This document shows, piece by piece, positions 1-7,139 of a DNA stretch of 64,000 bases. Below the pieces are notes generated by a model that was not told where the DNA came from, made no database searches, and saw only the letters and a list, made by a program, of their open reading frames with translations. The stretch lies in the NCBI RefSeq assembly GCF_016278365.1, contig NZ_JADQBZ010000005.1, positions 124,001 to 188,000 of the forward strand. Reading direction: 5' to 3'. The translations under genes were made by a program, and so were the position numbers. The stretch's first letter is position 1. The number at the start of each line of letters is the position of its first letter. The DNA comes from Methanolobus sp. GTDB lineage: Archaea; Halobacteriota; Methanosarcinia; Methanosarcinales; Methanosarcinaceae.

Positions 1-6
1 AATTTC

Positions 7-31
7 TCGATCCCGATAACTTTCGGGGCGA
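7..31 (+). promoter_or_regulatory. 5' leader hairpin of first CxxC-x17-CxxC gene
   Basis: The leader contains an outer stem TCG (7-9) with CGA (29-31) and an inner 6-bp stem TCCCGA (11-16) with TCGGGG (23-28) closing the loop TAACTT. The same architecture with a different inner stem precedes the paralogous gene at 5724, which makes an RNA-level function more likely than chance. The hairpin ends 27 nt before the start codon. What it does is unknown; temperature- or protein-dependent control of translation is a guess. Confidence 0.5.
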
Positions 32-58
32 ACTAGAACAAAATAAAGGAAATCAAAT

Positions 59-250
59 ATGAGATTCGATAACAGAAGCGGAGACAGCAGAGGCGGCAGC
101 GGTGGATTCAGATCAACCGGTCCAAGAGAGATGCACAAGGCAACTTGCTCAGACTGCAAACAGGAAACAGAAGTACCTTTTGCCCCAGCTGCAGACAGAC
201 CTGTATATTGCAGGGACTGCTACCAGAAGCACAGACCAGCAAGATATTAG
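59..250 (+). CDS. CxxC-x17-CxxC domain miniprotein with RGG-type N-terminus (copy 1)
   Basis: A 63-residue protein with two parts. Residues 1-24 are Gly/Ser/Arg-rich with an SRGG motif and should be disordered and possibly RNA-binding. The rest carries CSDC, exactly 17 residues, then CRDC, the signature of the CxxC-x17-CxxC family first noted in Methanosarcina; the four cysteines probably bind zinc. The C-terminus RPVYCRDCYQKHRPARY is identical in the paralogue at 5724-5939. The ATG follows AAAGGAAATCAAAT, giving an AGGA ribosome site. The gene is monocistronic as far as can be seen and its leader contains a conserved hairpin. The molecular function of the family is not established; nucleic-acid binding is inferred from the RGG and zinc-ribbon features. 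Confidence 0.85.
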   Translation: MRFDNRSGDSRGGSGGFRSTGPREMHKATCSDCKQETEVPFAPAADRPVYCRDCYQKHRPARY

Positions 251-403
251 AGTTCATCCTCTAATTTATTTTAAATATTGGGCAGATATCGAGGCAGAAT
301 CTCTGATTCCTGATCTTCAATTTGCCTGAATGCCTTTTTTAAGTATCTTCCTTTTATGATACTACATTAACTTACATGGTTTAATAAATCAAGGAAATGC
401 GGA

Positions 404-592
404 ATGAAAATTGAAAATGTATTATGCCCGGGATGCGGGACCCAGATCCTTGCGACAATACCTTCGGGACAGCGTATCGTCTGTGTTTCAATGGATTCCC
501 AGATTCCGGCTGATTTTGGAGCAACCTATAAGTCTGCATCCAGATGCACCAGCTGCAAAAAGAGTTTTGCCTGCTATACTACAAATGGATAG
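404..592 (+). CDS. Small zinc-ribbon protein, unknown function
   Basis: A 62-residue protein with CPGC near residue 8 and CTSC near residue 48, so a likely single zinc ribbon; a further pair of cysteines lies between and after them. The start codon is preceded by AAGGAAATGCGGA, and a TATA-like TTTAATAAA lies about 25 nt upstream of the ATG, suggesting a very short leader. It has its own orientation relative to the minus-strand operon that follows and no obvious partner. I do not recognise a named family. The paired cysteines and the ribosome site argue that it is real; an overlapping ORF in another frame lacks such features. Confidence 0.6.
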   Translation: MKIENVLCPGCGTQILATIPSGQRIVCVSMDSQIPADFGATYKSASRCTSCKKSFACYTTNG

Positions 593-678
593 GCCCTTAT
601 AAGGCTACTAGTGTAAACTGTGCACAATATCGTTTGATTAGCGATGCTGCTATTTCAAAATAGAGTGCTTCCACATTC

Positions 679-873
679 TCAATATATCTCTTTCACTCTT
701 CCTATACTTCCATTTTCCAGTTCGACTTTTATCCCATGTGGATGGGTCGGTGAATTTGTTAAAATTCTCTTTACAATACCCCGGGTTATCTTCCCGCTTC
801 TCTGGTCCTGCTTGAGAACTATTCCCACATTGGATCCTATCTTGATATTGTTCCTGGCAGTACCGCTGTTCAT
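679..873 (-). CDS. ywbE: YwbE family protein
   Basis: A 64-residue basic protein with the typical YwbE (DUF2196) core: VGIVLKQDQRSGKITRGIVK followed by the ILTNSPTHPHGIKV block and ending in GRVKEIY. It is predicted to be a small beta-barrel, probably nucleic-acid associated, but no function has been proven. It lies 35 nt downstream of the TrmB regulator and is probably the last gene of the RND exporter operon. The family is widespread in bacteria, so horizontal acquisition is possible. Full length; the family is normally about 65 residues. Confidence 0.85.
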   Translation of the reverse strand: MNSGTARNNIKIGSNVGIVLKQDQRSGKITRGIVKRILTNSPTHPHGIKVELENGSIGRVKEIY

Positions 874-908
874 AGTACAATGTAATCACATGACTATTAT
901 AAAAGCAT

Positions 909-1697
909 TCATCCATGCTCTATCGGGCTGGATGTTTCCCATTCGACTTCGATGAAATGCTTGAAAATATGGACCTGTTCTTTCCCGTTGTACCAGGTGG
1001 CCGCGATGTTCAGGGGAATACTCTCATCTTTTATGGTGATTATAAGAATCTCCGTGTCATCGACAACAAGTATCCCTCCTTTCAAAGGGTGTGATTTCTC
1101 TGCCTCATATACTCTTACCTCCGCACCCGGGAACTCTTTTTCAATATCACCTATCCAACTTCTATTTCGTGCGGTTAGCTTTACCTTTACTCCCTCTTTG
1201 ATTTTATTCTGAATTGTTTGTTTTATACTGTCCATTATAGGATATACTTCAATAACTCTATTCAGAGGGGTATATGAAGATGCAAATATGATTTCTTTCT
1301 GGGCTGACTCCAGCATCCGGATTATTTTGTCATTGACATTCTTCACGCCGTTGATATTCCATACTGCATCCTCTTCTGCCTGTCCGTCCTCTGCATGATA
1401 TATTTCTTCAAGTTGTTCCAGGGAATAACGGACTGCCTTTTCATAATCTTCTTTCAGCATGTCAATAACCTTGTCAGGGGCTATTGACTTGTAGCGCATC
1501 GGCTTGGTATTCTGGGTCTCGATTATTCCTTTATCTTTGAGCTTGGTGATAACGCCATATACAGCAGAGCGCGGGATACCTGAAAGTGCATGGATATCTG
1601 CTGCAGTTCCGCTTCCATACTGTGTAAGCGCAATAAGCACTTTTGCTTCATAGGAAGTCAGGCCAAGTTGCTGAAGTGACTCTATCAATGCGTTCAT
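909..1697 (-). CDS. TrmB family transcriptional regulator
   Basis: A 262-residue regulator. Residues 5-65 form the winged helix of the TrmB family (LGLTSYEAKVLIAL, then SGIPRSAVYGVITKLKDKGI), the DNA-binding part. Residues about 115-255 resemble the TrmB C-terminal effector domain, beginning NDKIIRMLESAQKEIIFASS. TrmB proteins are archaeal repressors or activators that respond to sugars or other ligands. The gene sits directly behind the RND exporter and its surface-protein partner on the same strand (25-nt gap to the latter), which suggests it controls that operon. A palindrome at 5111-5132 in the operon promoter is the obvious candidate operator. The ligand cannot be read from sequence. Confidence 0.88.
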   Translation of the reverse strand: MNALIESLQQLGLTSYEAKVLIALTQYGSGTAADIHALSGIPRSAVYGVITKLKDKGIIETQNTKPMRYKSIAPDKVIDMLKEDYEKAVRYSLEQLEEIYHAEDGQAEEDAVWNINGVKNVNDKIIRMLESAQKEIIFASSYTPLNRVIEVYPIMDSIKQTIQNKIKEGVKVKLTARNRSWIGDIEKEFPGAEVRVYEAEKSHPLKGGILVVDDTEILIITIKDESIPLNIAATWYNGKEQVHIFKHFIEVEWETSSPIEHG

Positions 1698-1722
1698 TAT
1701 TCTACTATAACGTATTACTCAC

Positions 1723-2808
1723 TTATTTATCATTTCTCTTTTTTTTCTTGGAGATCATATATGCCGGTGTGCCGATAATGCCCACCATGAACAGGAGTCC
1801 GATTATAACGGAAGCATTATCTTTCACTTTTTCTCCTGGGGGAGTGGCAGGCCCGATATCCACAGCCACTTTGAGCCCCTCCGAATACTGGCTTTTGTCG
1901 TGCACATCCTTGTATTTTATTTCACTGCTGATGGAATACGTTTTTGCAGTTGCATCATCTGCGACTTTCATATCAAATGTTGCATTCTTTGATTCGCCGG
2001 GGTACATATCTCCGAGGTAGGCCTGATCGTCTGTGGTAGTGAAAGGGTCCACAACACTTATCCTTGCAATACATTCACGTGCTACCTGATCTCCGGTGTT
2101 GATGTATGTCACCGTAATTCTTTCCTTGTCGCCTGCCTGCAGATCTGCTTCAGTGTTCATCACTTTGAAATAGGACTCTTCCTCAATAACGATCTGCACA
2201 TACATGGTTTGATTCAGATCCTCGTACCAGTAGTAAGTATCACCATACGGAGGAGTGACAGCGGAATCCCTCTGGTGCCTGTAGGATACATCAAGCTGGA
2301 GGTTGTAAGTGCCTGCTTTTGCATTGTCATATATCTCAATGGGGAAAGCTGCGGGTGATGAAAGGGACTTACCTGTACTCAATGAACCCATGAGCAAAGT
2401 ATCAAGCTTTATCTTTATAGGGGCATCCGGGTCAACAACTGAAAGTCTTGCCGTAATGGAGTCTGCCGTTGTGATAGCCCTGTCGGAAAGAAGCTCGTTT
2501 GCCATAAATGATCGGGTAAGGGTTTCACCATACTGGGCAATATCGTCATCTATTTCTTTATCGTTTGCCTCATATCCTGTGATCTGTCCGTCATTCATCA
2601 TATTTACATAAAGGGTGGCTGTTTCCCCTCTCTCGAATACCTTGTCGCATGCGAGGTTTGCCTCCAGGTGAGGGGCTCCATAAACATCGTAGTAATCGCT
2701 TGCAATTTCGGAGACCACTTCCTCGTTTATACCTGCAGATGCTATTTGCATACAACTGAGCAACAGGATTGTGATCGTAAGCAACTTTACATTCTTCATA
2801 GTTATCAT
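1723..2808 (-). CDS. COG1361-type secreted, membrane-anchored surface protein
   Basis: A 361-residue protein with a signal peptide (hydrophobic stretch at residues 8-24, LLTITILLLSCMQIASA), extracellular beta-sandwich repeats, one C-terminal membrane segment (ASVIIGLLFMVGIIGTPAYM) and a basic tail KKKKRNDK. Segments such as RITVTYINTGDQVARECIAR have the look of the CARDB/NEW3-like repeats of the COG1361 family. Its ATG overlaps the stop of the RND exporter, so the two are translationally coupled; an in-frame ATG three codons later is an alternative start. Such proteins are often found next to archaeal RND/MMPL exporters and may act as external adaptors, which is inference from context. Confidence 0.8.
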   Translation of the reverse strand: MITMKNVKLLTITILLLSCMQIASAGINEEVVSEIASDYYDVYGAPHLEANLACDKVFERGETATLYVNMMNDGQITGYEANDKEIDDDIAQYGETLTRSFMANELLSDRAITTADSITARLSVVDPDAPIKIKLDTLLMGSLSTGKSLSSPAAFPIEIYDNAKAGTYNLQLDVSYRHQRDSAVTPPYGDTYYWYEDLNQTMYVQIVIEEESYFKVMNTEADLQAGDKERITVTYINTGDQVARECIARISVVDPFTTTDDQAYLGDMYPGESKNATFDMKVADDATAKTYSISSEIKYKDVHDKSQYSEGLKVAVDIGPATPPGEKVKDNASVIIGLLFMVGIIGTPAYMISKKKKRNDK

Positions 2809-5105
2809 ATACTCACCTTATTATTTTCTACATGTTTTTCTGATGTTTTGCGTCCTTCTCTCCATCTGTCCAGGTTGACCATTATTGGTGGCAGGACAAT
2901 GATCGTGCTGAAAAGGGAAAATGCCACAGCTATTACTGTAACGATTCCAAAATCACGTATCATCGGGAATGATGAGATCACAAGGGCTGAGAAACCGAAT
3001 ATTACGGTGAAGCCGGATGCGAGGATTGCAGGTCCGACCTTGGACGCAGCCGTCTCCATAGCGTCAAAGGGTTCCAGTCCTTTCTCACGTTCTTCGAAAT
3101 ATCGTTCTAGCATAAGTATCGTAAATTCAGCACCTATGCCGATTGCAAGAGCACCAAGCGTGGCGGTCAGCGGATTGTACTTCATATCAAGGAGGAACAT
3201 CACGCCTCCAAGCCATCCCGTGACCATCACTATAGGCAGTATTGTTGCTACGGACTTTATCCAGTCTCTATAGATGAACAGCATGCCGATGAAGATGATT
3301 GCCATCCCCAGATAGCCCATGGCAGTCCTGCCTGATGTAAGGGCACCTATAATAGATGTTGACATTACATTGGATCCCGTAACGGTTACCGCTACTCCCG
3401 GAGGTGGCGTGTACCACTGCAAATCGCTCTTGATTTCTTCAATAGTACTTGCCATCTGATTTGTTGTAAGATCACTCTTCAGTTTCAGGTTAAGAATGCC
3501 AAGGTTCCTGCCTTCTATGTACTGGCCAGTGATAATGGGGGACATGCTATCGGTAATGGAAACTATCGTATCTGTGTCCAAAGGTACTGATCCATAACCG
3601 GAGTAAATCAATGATCCAATGCTGTTCGATCCGGTGATGTGGTCGTGACGTTGCTCTTCGAATTCTCCAAAATCGACCATCCATTGTATCATGCCAGGGT
3701 CCATGATGTCGTCGGCCCTGATGATAACATTGATCTGGTCTGTCCCTCCCATGACCCGGTTCAGTTTGTTCAGGTCCTGTAATGCCTTCATGTCCTGCGG
3801 TACAAAGTCCTTTGTATCGGTCTGTACTCCCACATGCTCGTCAGCATACAGTCCTCCAACTGCCAGGATGGATGCAAGCGCAATGACAAATATGGGATGT
3901 CTTGCAGTCAGCATGGATGTCCTGGCAAGAAACTTCCCAAAGGAAGAGCCTTTTCCTTCGATTTGCTTTGTAGTGATCTTTTTTCCCTTGCATTCCTTAT
4001 TCACAGCCCGTCTGTCAAGAATATATAATAAGGGGACGAGAACGAACATGGAGACAAGGTAACAAAGGATAACTCCTACAAGGCTCATCTTTCCGAAGTC
4101 CTGTATCATAGGGACCGGTGAAATTAAGAGGGCGATAAAGCCCAGTGAGGTTGCCACGACAGCTATGCCTACTGCAGGGCCGGTGTGCTTAATGGTATTA
4201 ATAATGGCTTCTTCGGCACACTCGCCCTTTGCAAGTTCTTCTTCCACGCGGTTATGGAACTGGATCGCATAGTCTGCCCCCAGGCCTATAAGTATAGGGA
4301 ATACTGCCATTGATGCCATAGTCATAGGGATGCTCAGGAATCCCATAGCACCAAAAGTCCAGATAAGTCCTATAAGGACTACGGGTATCGGAAGCAGGGA
4401 CCATCTGACATGACGGAACACCATGAGAAGGGCGAATATCATTAGGATGAATGCGAGGACTAACATACTTGTGAGACTTGAACTCATCTCCTCTGACATT
4501 GCTATTATGAATGCAGGCTCACCTGTGGCTGTAACCGTGGTGCCTGCCGGGAAGTCCACAACTTCCAGGGTCCTTTCAACTTCTGCCAGAAGCCTTTTCT
4601 TGTTTGTTTCATCGATGTTTCCCGGCATCTGGATCATAATCATGCTGTGCTGGTCATCGGGCATCAATTGTTCAACGTATGCCTGTGGCAGTTTACCGAT
4701 TAGTGCATCTATGGTGGCCTGGCTGGGTATTTCGGAGCGGCCTGTTGCAGAGTAGGCTGCACTCTTGAGAAGTGTTGCCATACTCATTACGGCATTAACA
4801 TCTTTGTCTCTTTCAATAATATGGTCAAAGTTGTCAATAGCCTTCAGTATCTCCGCGTCTCTTATGTCCTCCGATTCAACCATAACGATTATGACTTCGC
4901 TGCCAAAGTTCTGCTTGTACAGGTGATCGTAGTTCTGATAGATTTCCGAGTCCTTTTCCACAAAAGTATCGGTCCCGCTCTTGTGTTCTATCATGCCTGC
5001 ACCGTAGAGTGACACAAACATCATGACGATAGCTAGCAAAATAATTGCCTTGGGCCATTTTTCTATCAATGCCCCTAATTTTTTATATATTACTTTTGCA
5101 GACAT
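2805..5105 (-). CDS. RND/MMPL superfamily exporter (HAE3-like)
   Basis: A 766-residue membrane transporter of the archaeal hydrophobe/amphiphile efflux-3 type. An N-terminal helix (residues about 19-38) is followed by an external loop, a five-helix bundle around residues 205-370, a second first-of-repeat helix near 400, a second external loop, and a final bundle near 590-745, which is the duplicated RND layout. The motif GLGADYAIQFHNRVEEEL in the first bundle and GIGAEFTILMLERYFEERE in the second mark the sterol-sensing-like core and carry the acidic residues used for proton coupling in RND pumps. It is the first gene of a minus-strand operon with a COG1361 protein, TrmB and YwbE. Substrate unknown; lipids or hydrophobic compounds are typical for the family. 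Confidence 0.92.
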   Translation of the reverse strand: MSAKVIYKKLGALIEKWPKAIILLAIVMMFVSLYGAGMIEHKSGTDTFVEKDSEIYQNYDHLYKQNFGSEVIIVMVESEDIRDAEILKAIDNFDHIIERDKDVNAVMSMATLLKSAAYSATGRSEIPSQATIDALIGKLPQAYVEQLMPDDQHSMIMIQMPGNIDETNKKRLLAEVERTLEVVDFPAGTTVTATGEPAFIIAMSEEMSSSLTSMLVLAFILMIFALLMVFRHVRWSLLPIPVVLIGLIWTFGAMGFLSIPMTMASMAVFPILIGLGADYAIQFHNRVEEELAKGECAEEAIINTIKHTGPAVGIAVVATSLGFIALLISPVPMIQDFGKMSLVGVILCYLVSMFVLVPLLYILDRRAVNKECKGKKITTKQIEGKGSSFGKFLARTSMLTARHPIFVIALASILAVGGLYADEHVGVQTDTKDFVPQDMKALQDLNKLNRVMGGTDQINVIIRADDIMDPGMIQWMVDFGEFEEQRHDHITGSNSIGSLIYSGYGSVPLDTDTIVSITDSMSPIITGQYIEGRNLGILNLKLKSDLTTNQMASTIEEIKSDLQWYTPPPGVAVTVTGSNVMSTSIIGALTSGRTAMGYLGMAIIFIGMLFIYRDWIKSVATILPIVMVTGWLGGVMFLLDMKYNPLTATLGALAIGIGAEFTILMLERYFEEREKGLEPFDAMETAASKVGPAILASGFTVIFGFSALVISSFPMIRDFGIVTVIAVAFSLFSTIIVLPPIMVNLDRWREGRKTSEKHVENNKVSI

Positions 5106-5110
5106 GATAA

Positions 5111-5132
5111 TGTTAGTAATACAATACTAACA
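5111..5132. promoter_or_regulatory. Candidate operator of the RND-TrmB operon
   Basis: TGTTAGTA (5111-5118) and TACTAACA (5125-5132) form a perfect 8-bp inverted repeat with a 6-bp spacer, located just upstream of the exporter start codon. On the minus strand a TATA-like GATATATTG lies at about 5134-5142, so the palindrome would overlap the transcription start, the usual place for a repressor. The TrmB gene in the same operon is the natural candidate to bind it. This is inferred from position and symmetry. Confidence 0.5.
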
Positions 5133-5205
5133 ATATATCTACCTTGTGGATAATAACAGATGTGAGGTATTTTCAAAATTAATACCATCTCCAGATTGTA
5201 TATAT

Positions 5206-5445
5206 CTAGACTATGTTTCCCCGGATATCTTCTATTTTCATAAATTGCTCGCTGGTAACAAAATATTCTTCGCCGGGTATGTTAAGCATTAGAGGTTTTG
5301 GTACGGTTGCGATTGCAATGCAATTTGTTCTGATCCTCTGGTCCCCGACTATCCGGGTGGACTCGCTTGTAAAGCGTACTATTCCATGGTGCGTTTCTAT
5401 GCCCGCATTTTTGGAACACCTTCTCTCAGGCACAGGTTTCTCCAT
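5206..5445 (-). CDS. Hypothetical small protein
   Basis: A 79-residue reading frame from an ATG at 5445; a TTG 15 nt upstream would add five residues. It is polar with balanced composition and contains TRIVGDQRIRTNCIAIATV and IPGEEYFVTSEQFMKIED, which read like a folded protein, unlike the hydrophobic overlapping plus-strand frame. A TATA-like sequence (TTTATATA, 5503-5510, readable on both strands) lies about 60 nt upstream of the ATG. I do not recognise a family. No ribosome site is obvious, as expected for a short-leader archaeal mRNA. Confidence 0.45.
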   Translation of the reverse strand: MEKPVPERRCSKNAGIETHHGIVRFTSESTRIVGDQRIRTNCIAIATVPKPLMLNIPGEEYFVTSEQFMKIEDIRGNIV

Positions 5446-5630
5446 ATTCTCGGCAGTCAACTATTGCCACTTTTATCAGGAAAGATTATTGATGGCATCG
5501 GGTTTATATAGTATGGCGTGTTTGATACAGCTAGTTCGATTGGTCAAGGATTTAATAAAGAATTATTCATCATTGTATGCTTCTTTTAACAATTGCTCGG
5601 ACAATTAGAGTTAGTCGTATCATAATGAGG

Positions 5631-5650
5631 TACCTGGCTAATCCCAGGTA
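5631..5650 (+). promoter_or_regulatory. Upstream hairpin in leader of second CxxC-x17-CxxC gene
   Basis: TACCTGG (5631-5637) and CCAGGTA (5644-5650) are perfectly complementary with the 6-nt loop CTAATC. A TATA-like TTTAATAAA at 5549-5557 would place transcription initiation near 5580, so this hairpin would lie inside a leader of roughly 140 nt, just before the conserved hairpin at 5672-5695. The first paralogue's corresponding region is outside the window. Confidence 0.4.
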
Positions 5651-5671
5651 AAACTAATCATGCGAATATTC

Positions 5672-5695
5672 TCGATCTCGGCTTCTGCTGAGCGA
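5672..5695 (+). promoter_or_regulatory. 5' leader hairpin of second CxxC-x17-CxxC gene
   Basis: Outer stem TCG (5672-5674) with CGA (5693-5695), inner 6-bp stem CTCGGC (5677-5682) with GCTGAG (5687-5692), loop TTCT. It matches the hairpin at 7-31: flanks TCTCGATC and CGAACTA are conserved while both sides of the inner stem changed together. That compensation supports a selected RNA structure shared by the two paralogous genes. Confidence 0.5.
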
Positions 5696-5723
5696 ACTAA
5701 TAAAATCAAGGAGAAATAAAATA

Positions 5724-5939
5724 ATGGGATACGATAACAGAGGCGGAAATAGCAGAGGCGGAAGCAGCAGAGGCGGAAGCGGTGGCAGCGGTGGATTCAG
5801 GCCAAGCGGCCCAAGAGAAATGCACAAGGCAGTCTGTGCAGACTGCAAACAGGAAACTGAAGTGCCTTTCGTGCCATCCGGTGACAGACCTGTATACTGC
5901 AGGGACTGCTACCAGAAGCACAGACCAGCAAGATACTAA
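5724..5939 (+). CDS. CxxC-x17-CxxC domain miniprotein with expanded RGG repeats (copy 2)
   Basis: A 71-residue paralogue of the protein at 59-250. The N-terminus has three RGG units in an SRGG/GSGG context (residues 6-25), more than copy 1, followed by PSGPREMHKA, then CADC, 17 residues and CRDC. The C-terminal 17 residues equal those of copy 1. The start codon follows AAGGAGAAATAAAATA, a strong ribosome site. It is preceded by two hairpins, one shared with copy 1, and followed by a small hairpin and T-rich stretches. The zinc-ribbon plus RGG design suggests an RNA-binding or RNA-chaperone role; this is inference, since the family has no proven function. Confidence 0.87.
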   Translation: MGYDNRGGNSRGGSSRGGSGGSGGFRPSGPREMHKAVCADCKQETEVPFVPSGDRPVYCRDCYQKHRPARY

Positions 5940-5949
5940 GTTATAGTAC

Positions 5950-6055
5950 TGCTATAATTTATAGCAAAAAGGTAGATGCTAAGATCAACTCCGGCTGATC
6001 CGTATCTGCCTGATGAACTTTTTTGGATTTGTTTTTCTGAACCCCGTTTTTAACT
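5950..6055 (+). terminator. Likely terminator region of the second CxxC-x17-CxxC gene
   Basis: TGCTATAA (5950-5957) and TTATAGCA (5959-5966) form a short palindrome 10 nt after the stop codon. Three T runs follow, at about 6017-6023, 6030-6034 and 6047-6052. Archaeal RNA polymerase terminates at such T-rich tracts, so transcripts of the miniprotein gene probably end here. Confidence 0.4.
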
Positions 6056-6330
6056 ATCACTAATTCGTCTACTGGTTGATACTATATGAATTAAAAATAT
6101 GGTATTTTCAAGTTTTCAAAAATTATATAATTATCTGGATCTGTTTTATTCAGAATCTTTCTAAAATGTAAGGTCAGAATATCTGTTTTACTTACAGAAG
6201 GGCCAAATAAGGCAAGAAAAATCAAGTAAATCTCTTTTCAAGTACTAGCTTTACATCAATAAGTTGCTATATGTGAGAATTTCAATTTAACCAAGTAGTC
6301 TTAATCAAAATTACAGGAATGGTTTTCTTT
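6056..6330. other. AT-rich intergenic stretch with nothing recognised
   Basis: About 275 nt between the terminator region of the miniprotein gene and the tRNA-Thr terminator. It is AT-rich, has stop codons in all frames and no repeat or palindrome that I could identify. Confidence 0.5.
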
Positions 6331-6338
6331 AAAAAAAA
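6331..6338 (-). terminator. Poly-U terminator of tRNA-Thr
   Basis: Eight consecutive A on the plus strand, read as U on the tRNA transcript, lie 5 nt beyond the tRNA 3' end. This is the expected type of archaeal terminator. Confidence 0.6.
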
Positions 6339-6343
6339 TTAGA

Positions 6344-6417
6344 AGCCCCGGGCGTGATTTGAACACGCGGCCTAGTGATTACAAGTCACTCGCTCTGCCG
6401 GGCTGAGCCACCGAGGC
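6344..6417 (-). tRNA. tRNA-Thr (anticodon TGT)
   Basis: Read on the minus strand, the acceptor stem pairs GCCTCGG (6417-6411) with CCGGGGC (6351-6345) and the discriminator is U (6344), as in archaeal threonine tRNAs. The anticodon loop is CTTGTAA with TGT at 6383-6381, the T arm contains GTTCAAATC, and the D arm contains AGC..GGC. No intron interrupts the anticodon arm. CCA is not encoded. A TATA-like CATAAATAAG lies about 25-30 nt upstream of the 5' end. Confidence 0.95.
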
Positions 6418-6518
6418 ATTCTGTGAAAAATATGCTCCGCACTTATTTATGCGATGTACTCCCTTACATAGCATGATAGCAGATAAATTTTATGGTTATC
6501 CGGGACCGGAGGTGTCCT

Positions 6519-7073
6519 ATGTGGCGTGAGATATCGAGGATCGGTAAAAAACTTGTGGACAGCGGGCTTGTGGAATCCCATTTCGGGAACATCAGCGTGA
6601 GGGTTGGGAACATGATGGTTATTACTCGCAGTGGCAGCTCTCTGGATGAGATAAACGAGAACAATGTCGTTGAAGTTCTTCTTGGCGGGACTTGTGCACT
6701 TGATGTCATAGCATCCTCCGAGGCTATCGTGCACAGGGCTATCTATAAGAGCACTCCGGCACTTGCTATTGTACATGCACATTGTCCGTTCGCGGTCACC
6801 ATGTCCCTGCTTGCGCGAGGGGAGGTAATCGAGCCGAAGGACAGTGAAGGACAATATTTCCTGGGCGAGATTCCCATAGTGAGGGGTGGTATCGGCTCTG
6901 AAGAGCTTGCGACCAACATGTCCCAGGCGCTCGCATCATGTAAGGCGGCTATCCTGTACAGCCACGGAACATTCGCTATAGGGCGTGTCCTTGACGAGGC
7001 ATACGTTCTGACGACCCAGGTGGAGCACTCCTGCAAGATAAAATACTGGTACGATCTGGCGAGCAGGCACTGA
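6519..7073 (+). CDS. Class II aldolase/adducin family protein
   Basis: A 184-residue zinc-dependent aldolase-like protein. The start is set at ATG 6519 because GGAGGTG (6508-6514) precedes it; the longer frame from 6492 adds nine residues without a ribosome site. Typical features are SGLVESHFGNISVRVG near the N-terminus, the VHAHCPFAVTMSL segment with two metal-binding histidines, and a third histidine in YSHGTFAIG. The family includes fuculose-phosphate, rhamnulose-phosphate and methylthioribulose-phosphate enzymes; length and context do not decide among them. It stands alone between tRNA-Thr and the lipid synthase gene. Confidence 0.85.
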   Translation: MWREISRIGKKLVDSGLVESHFGNISVRVGNMMVITRSGSSLDEINENNVVEVLLGGTCALDVIASSEAIVHRAIYKSTPALAIVHAHCPFAVTMSLLARGEVIEPKDSEGQYFLGEIPIVRGGIGSEELATNMSQALASCKAAILYSHGTFAIGRVLDEAYVLTTQVEHSCKIKYWYDLASRH

Positions 7074-7139
7074 ACATGTTTAGAACTCCCTAACTCTGGA
7101 AAGGATTAAATTGGAATAGAAGACATTTGGTACGTATTC

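Noticed and set aside
404-602. Overlapping ORF in a second frame (411-602)
   Set aside because: Lacks the paired cysteines and ribosome site of the frame at 404-592.
5213-5608. 131-residue plus-strand ORF in the gap before the second miniprotein gene
   Set aside because: Unnatural hydrophobic composition, no ribosome site, and it is antisense to a more protein-like frame at 5206-5445.
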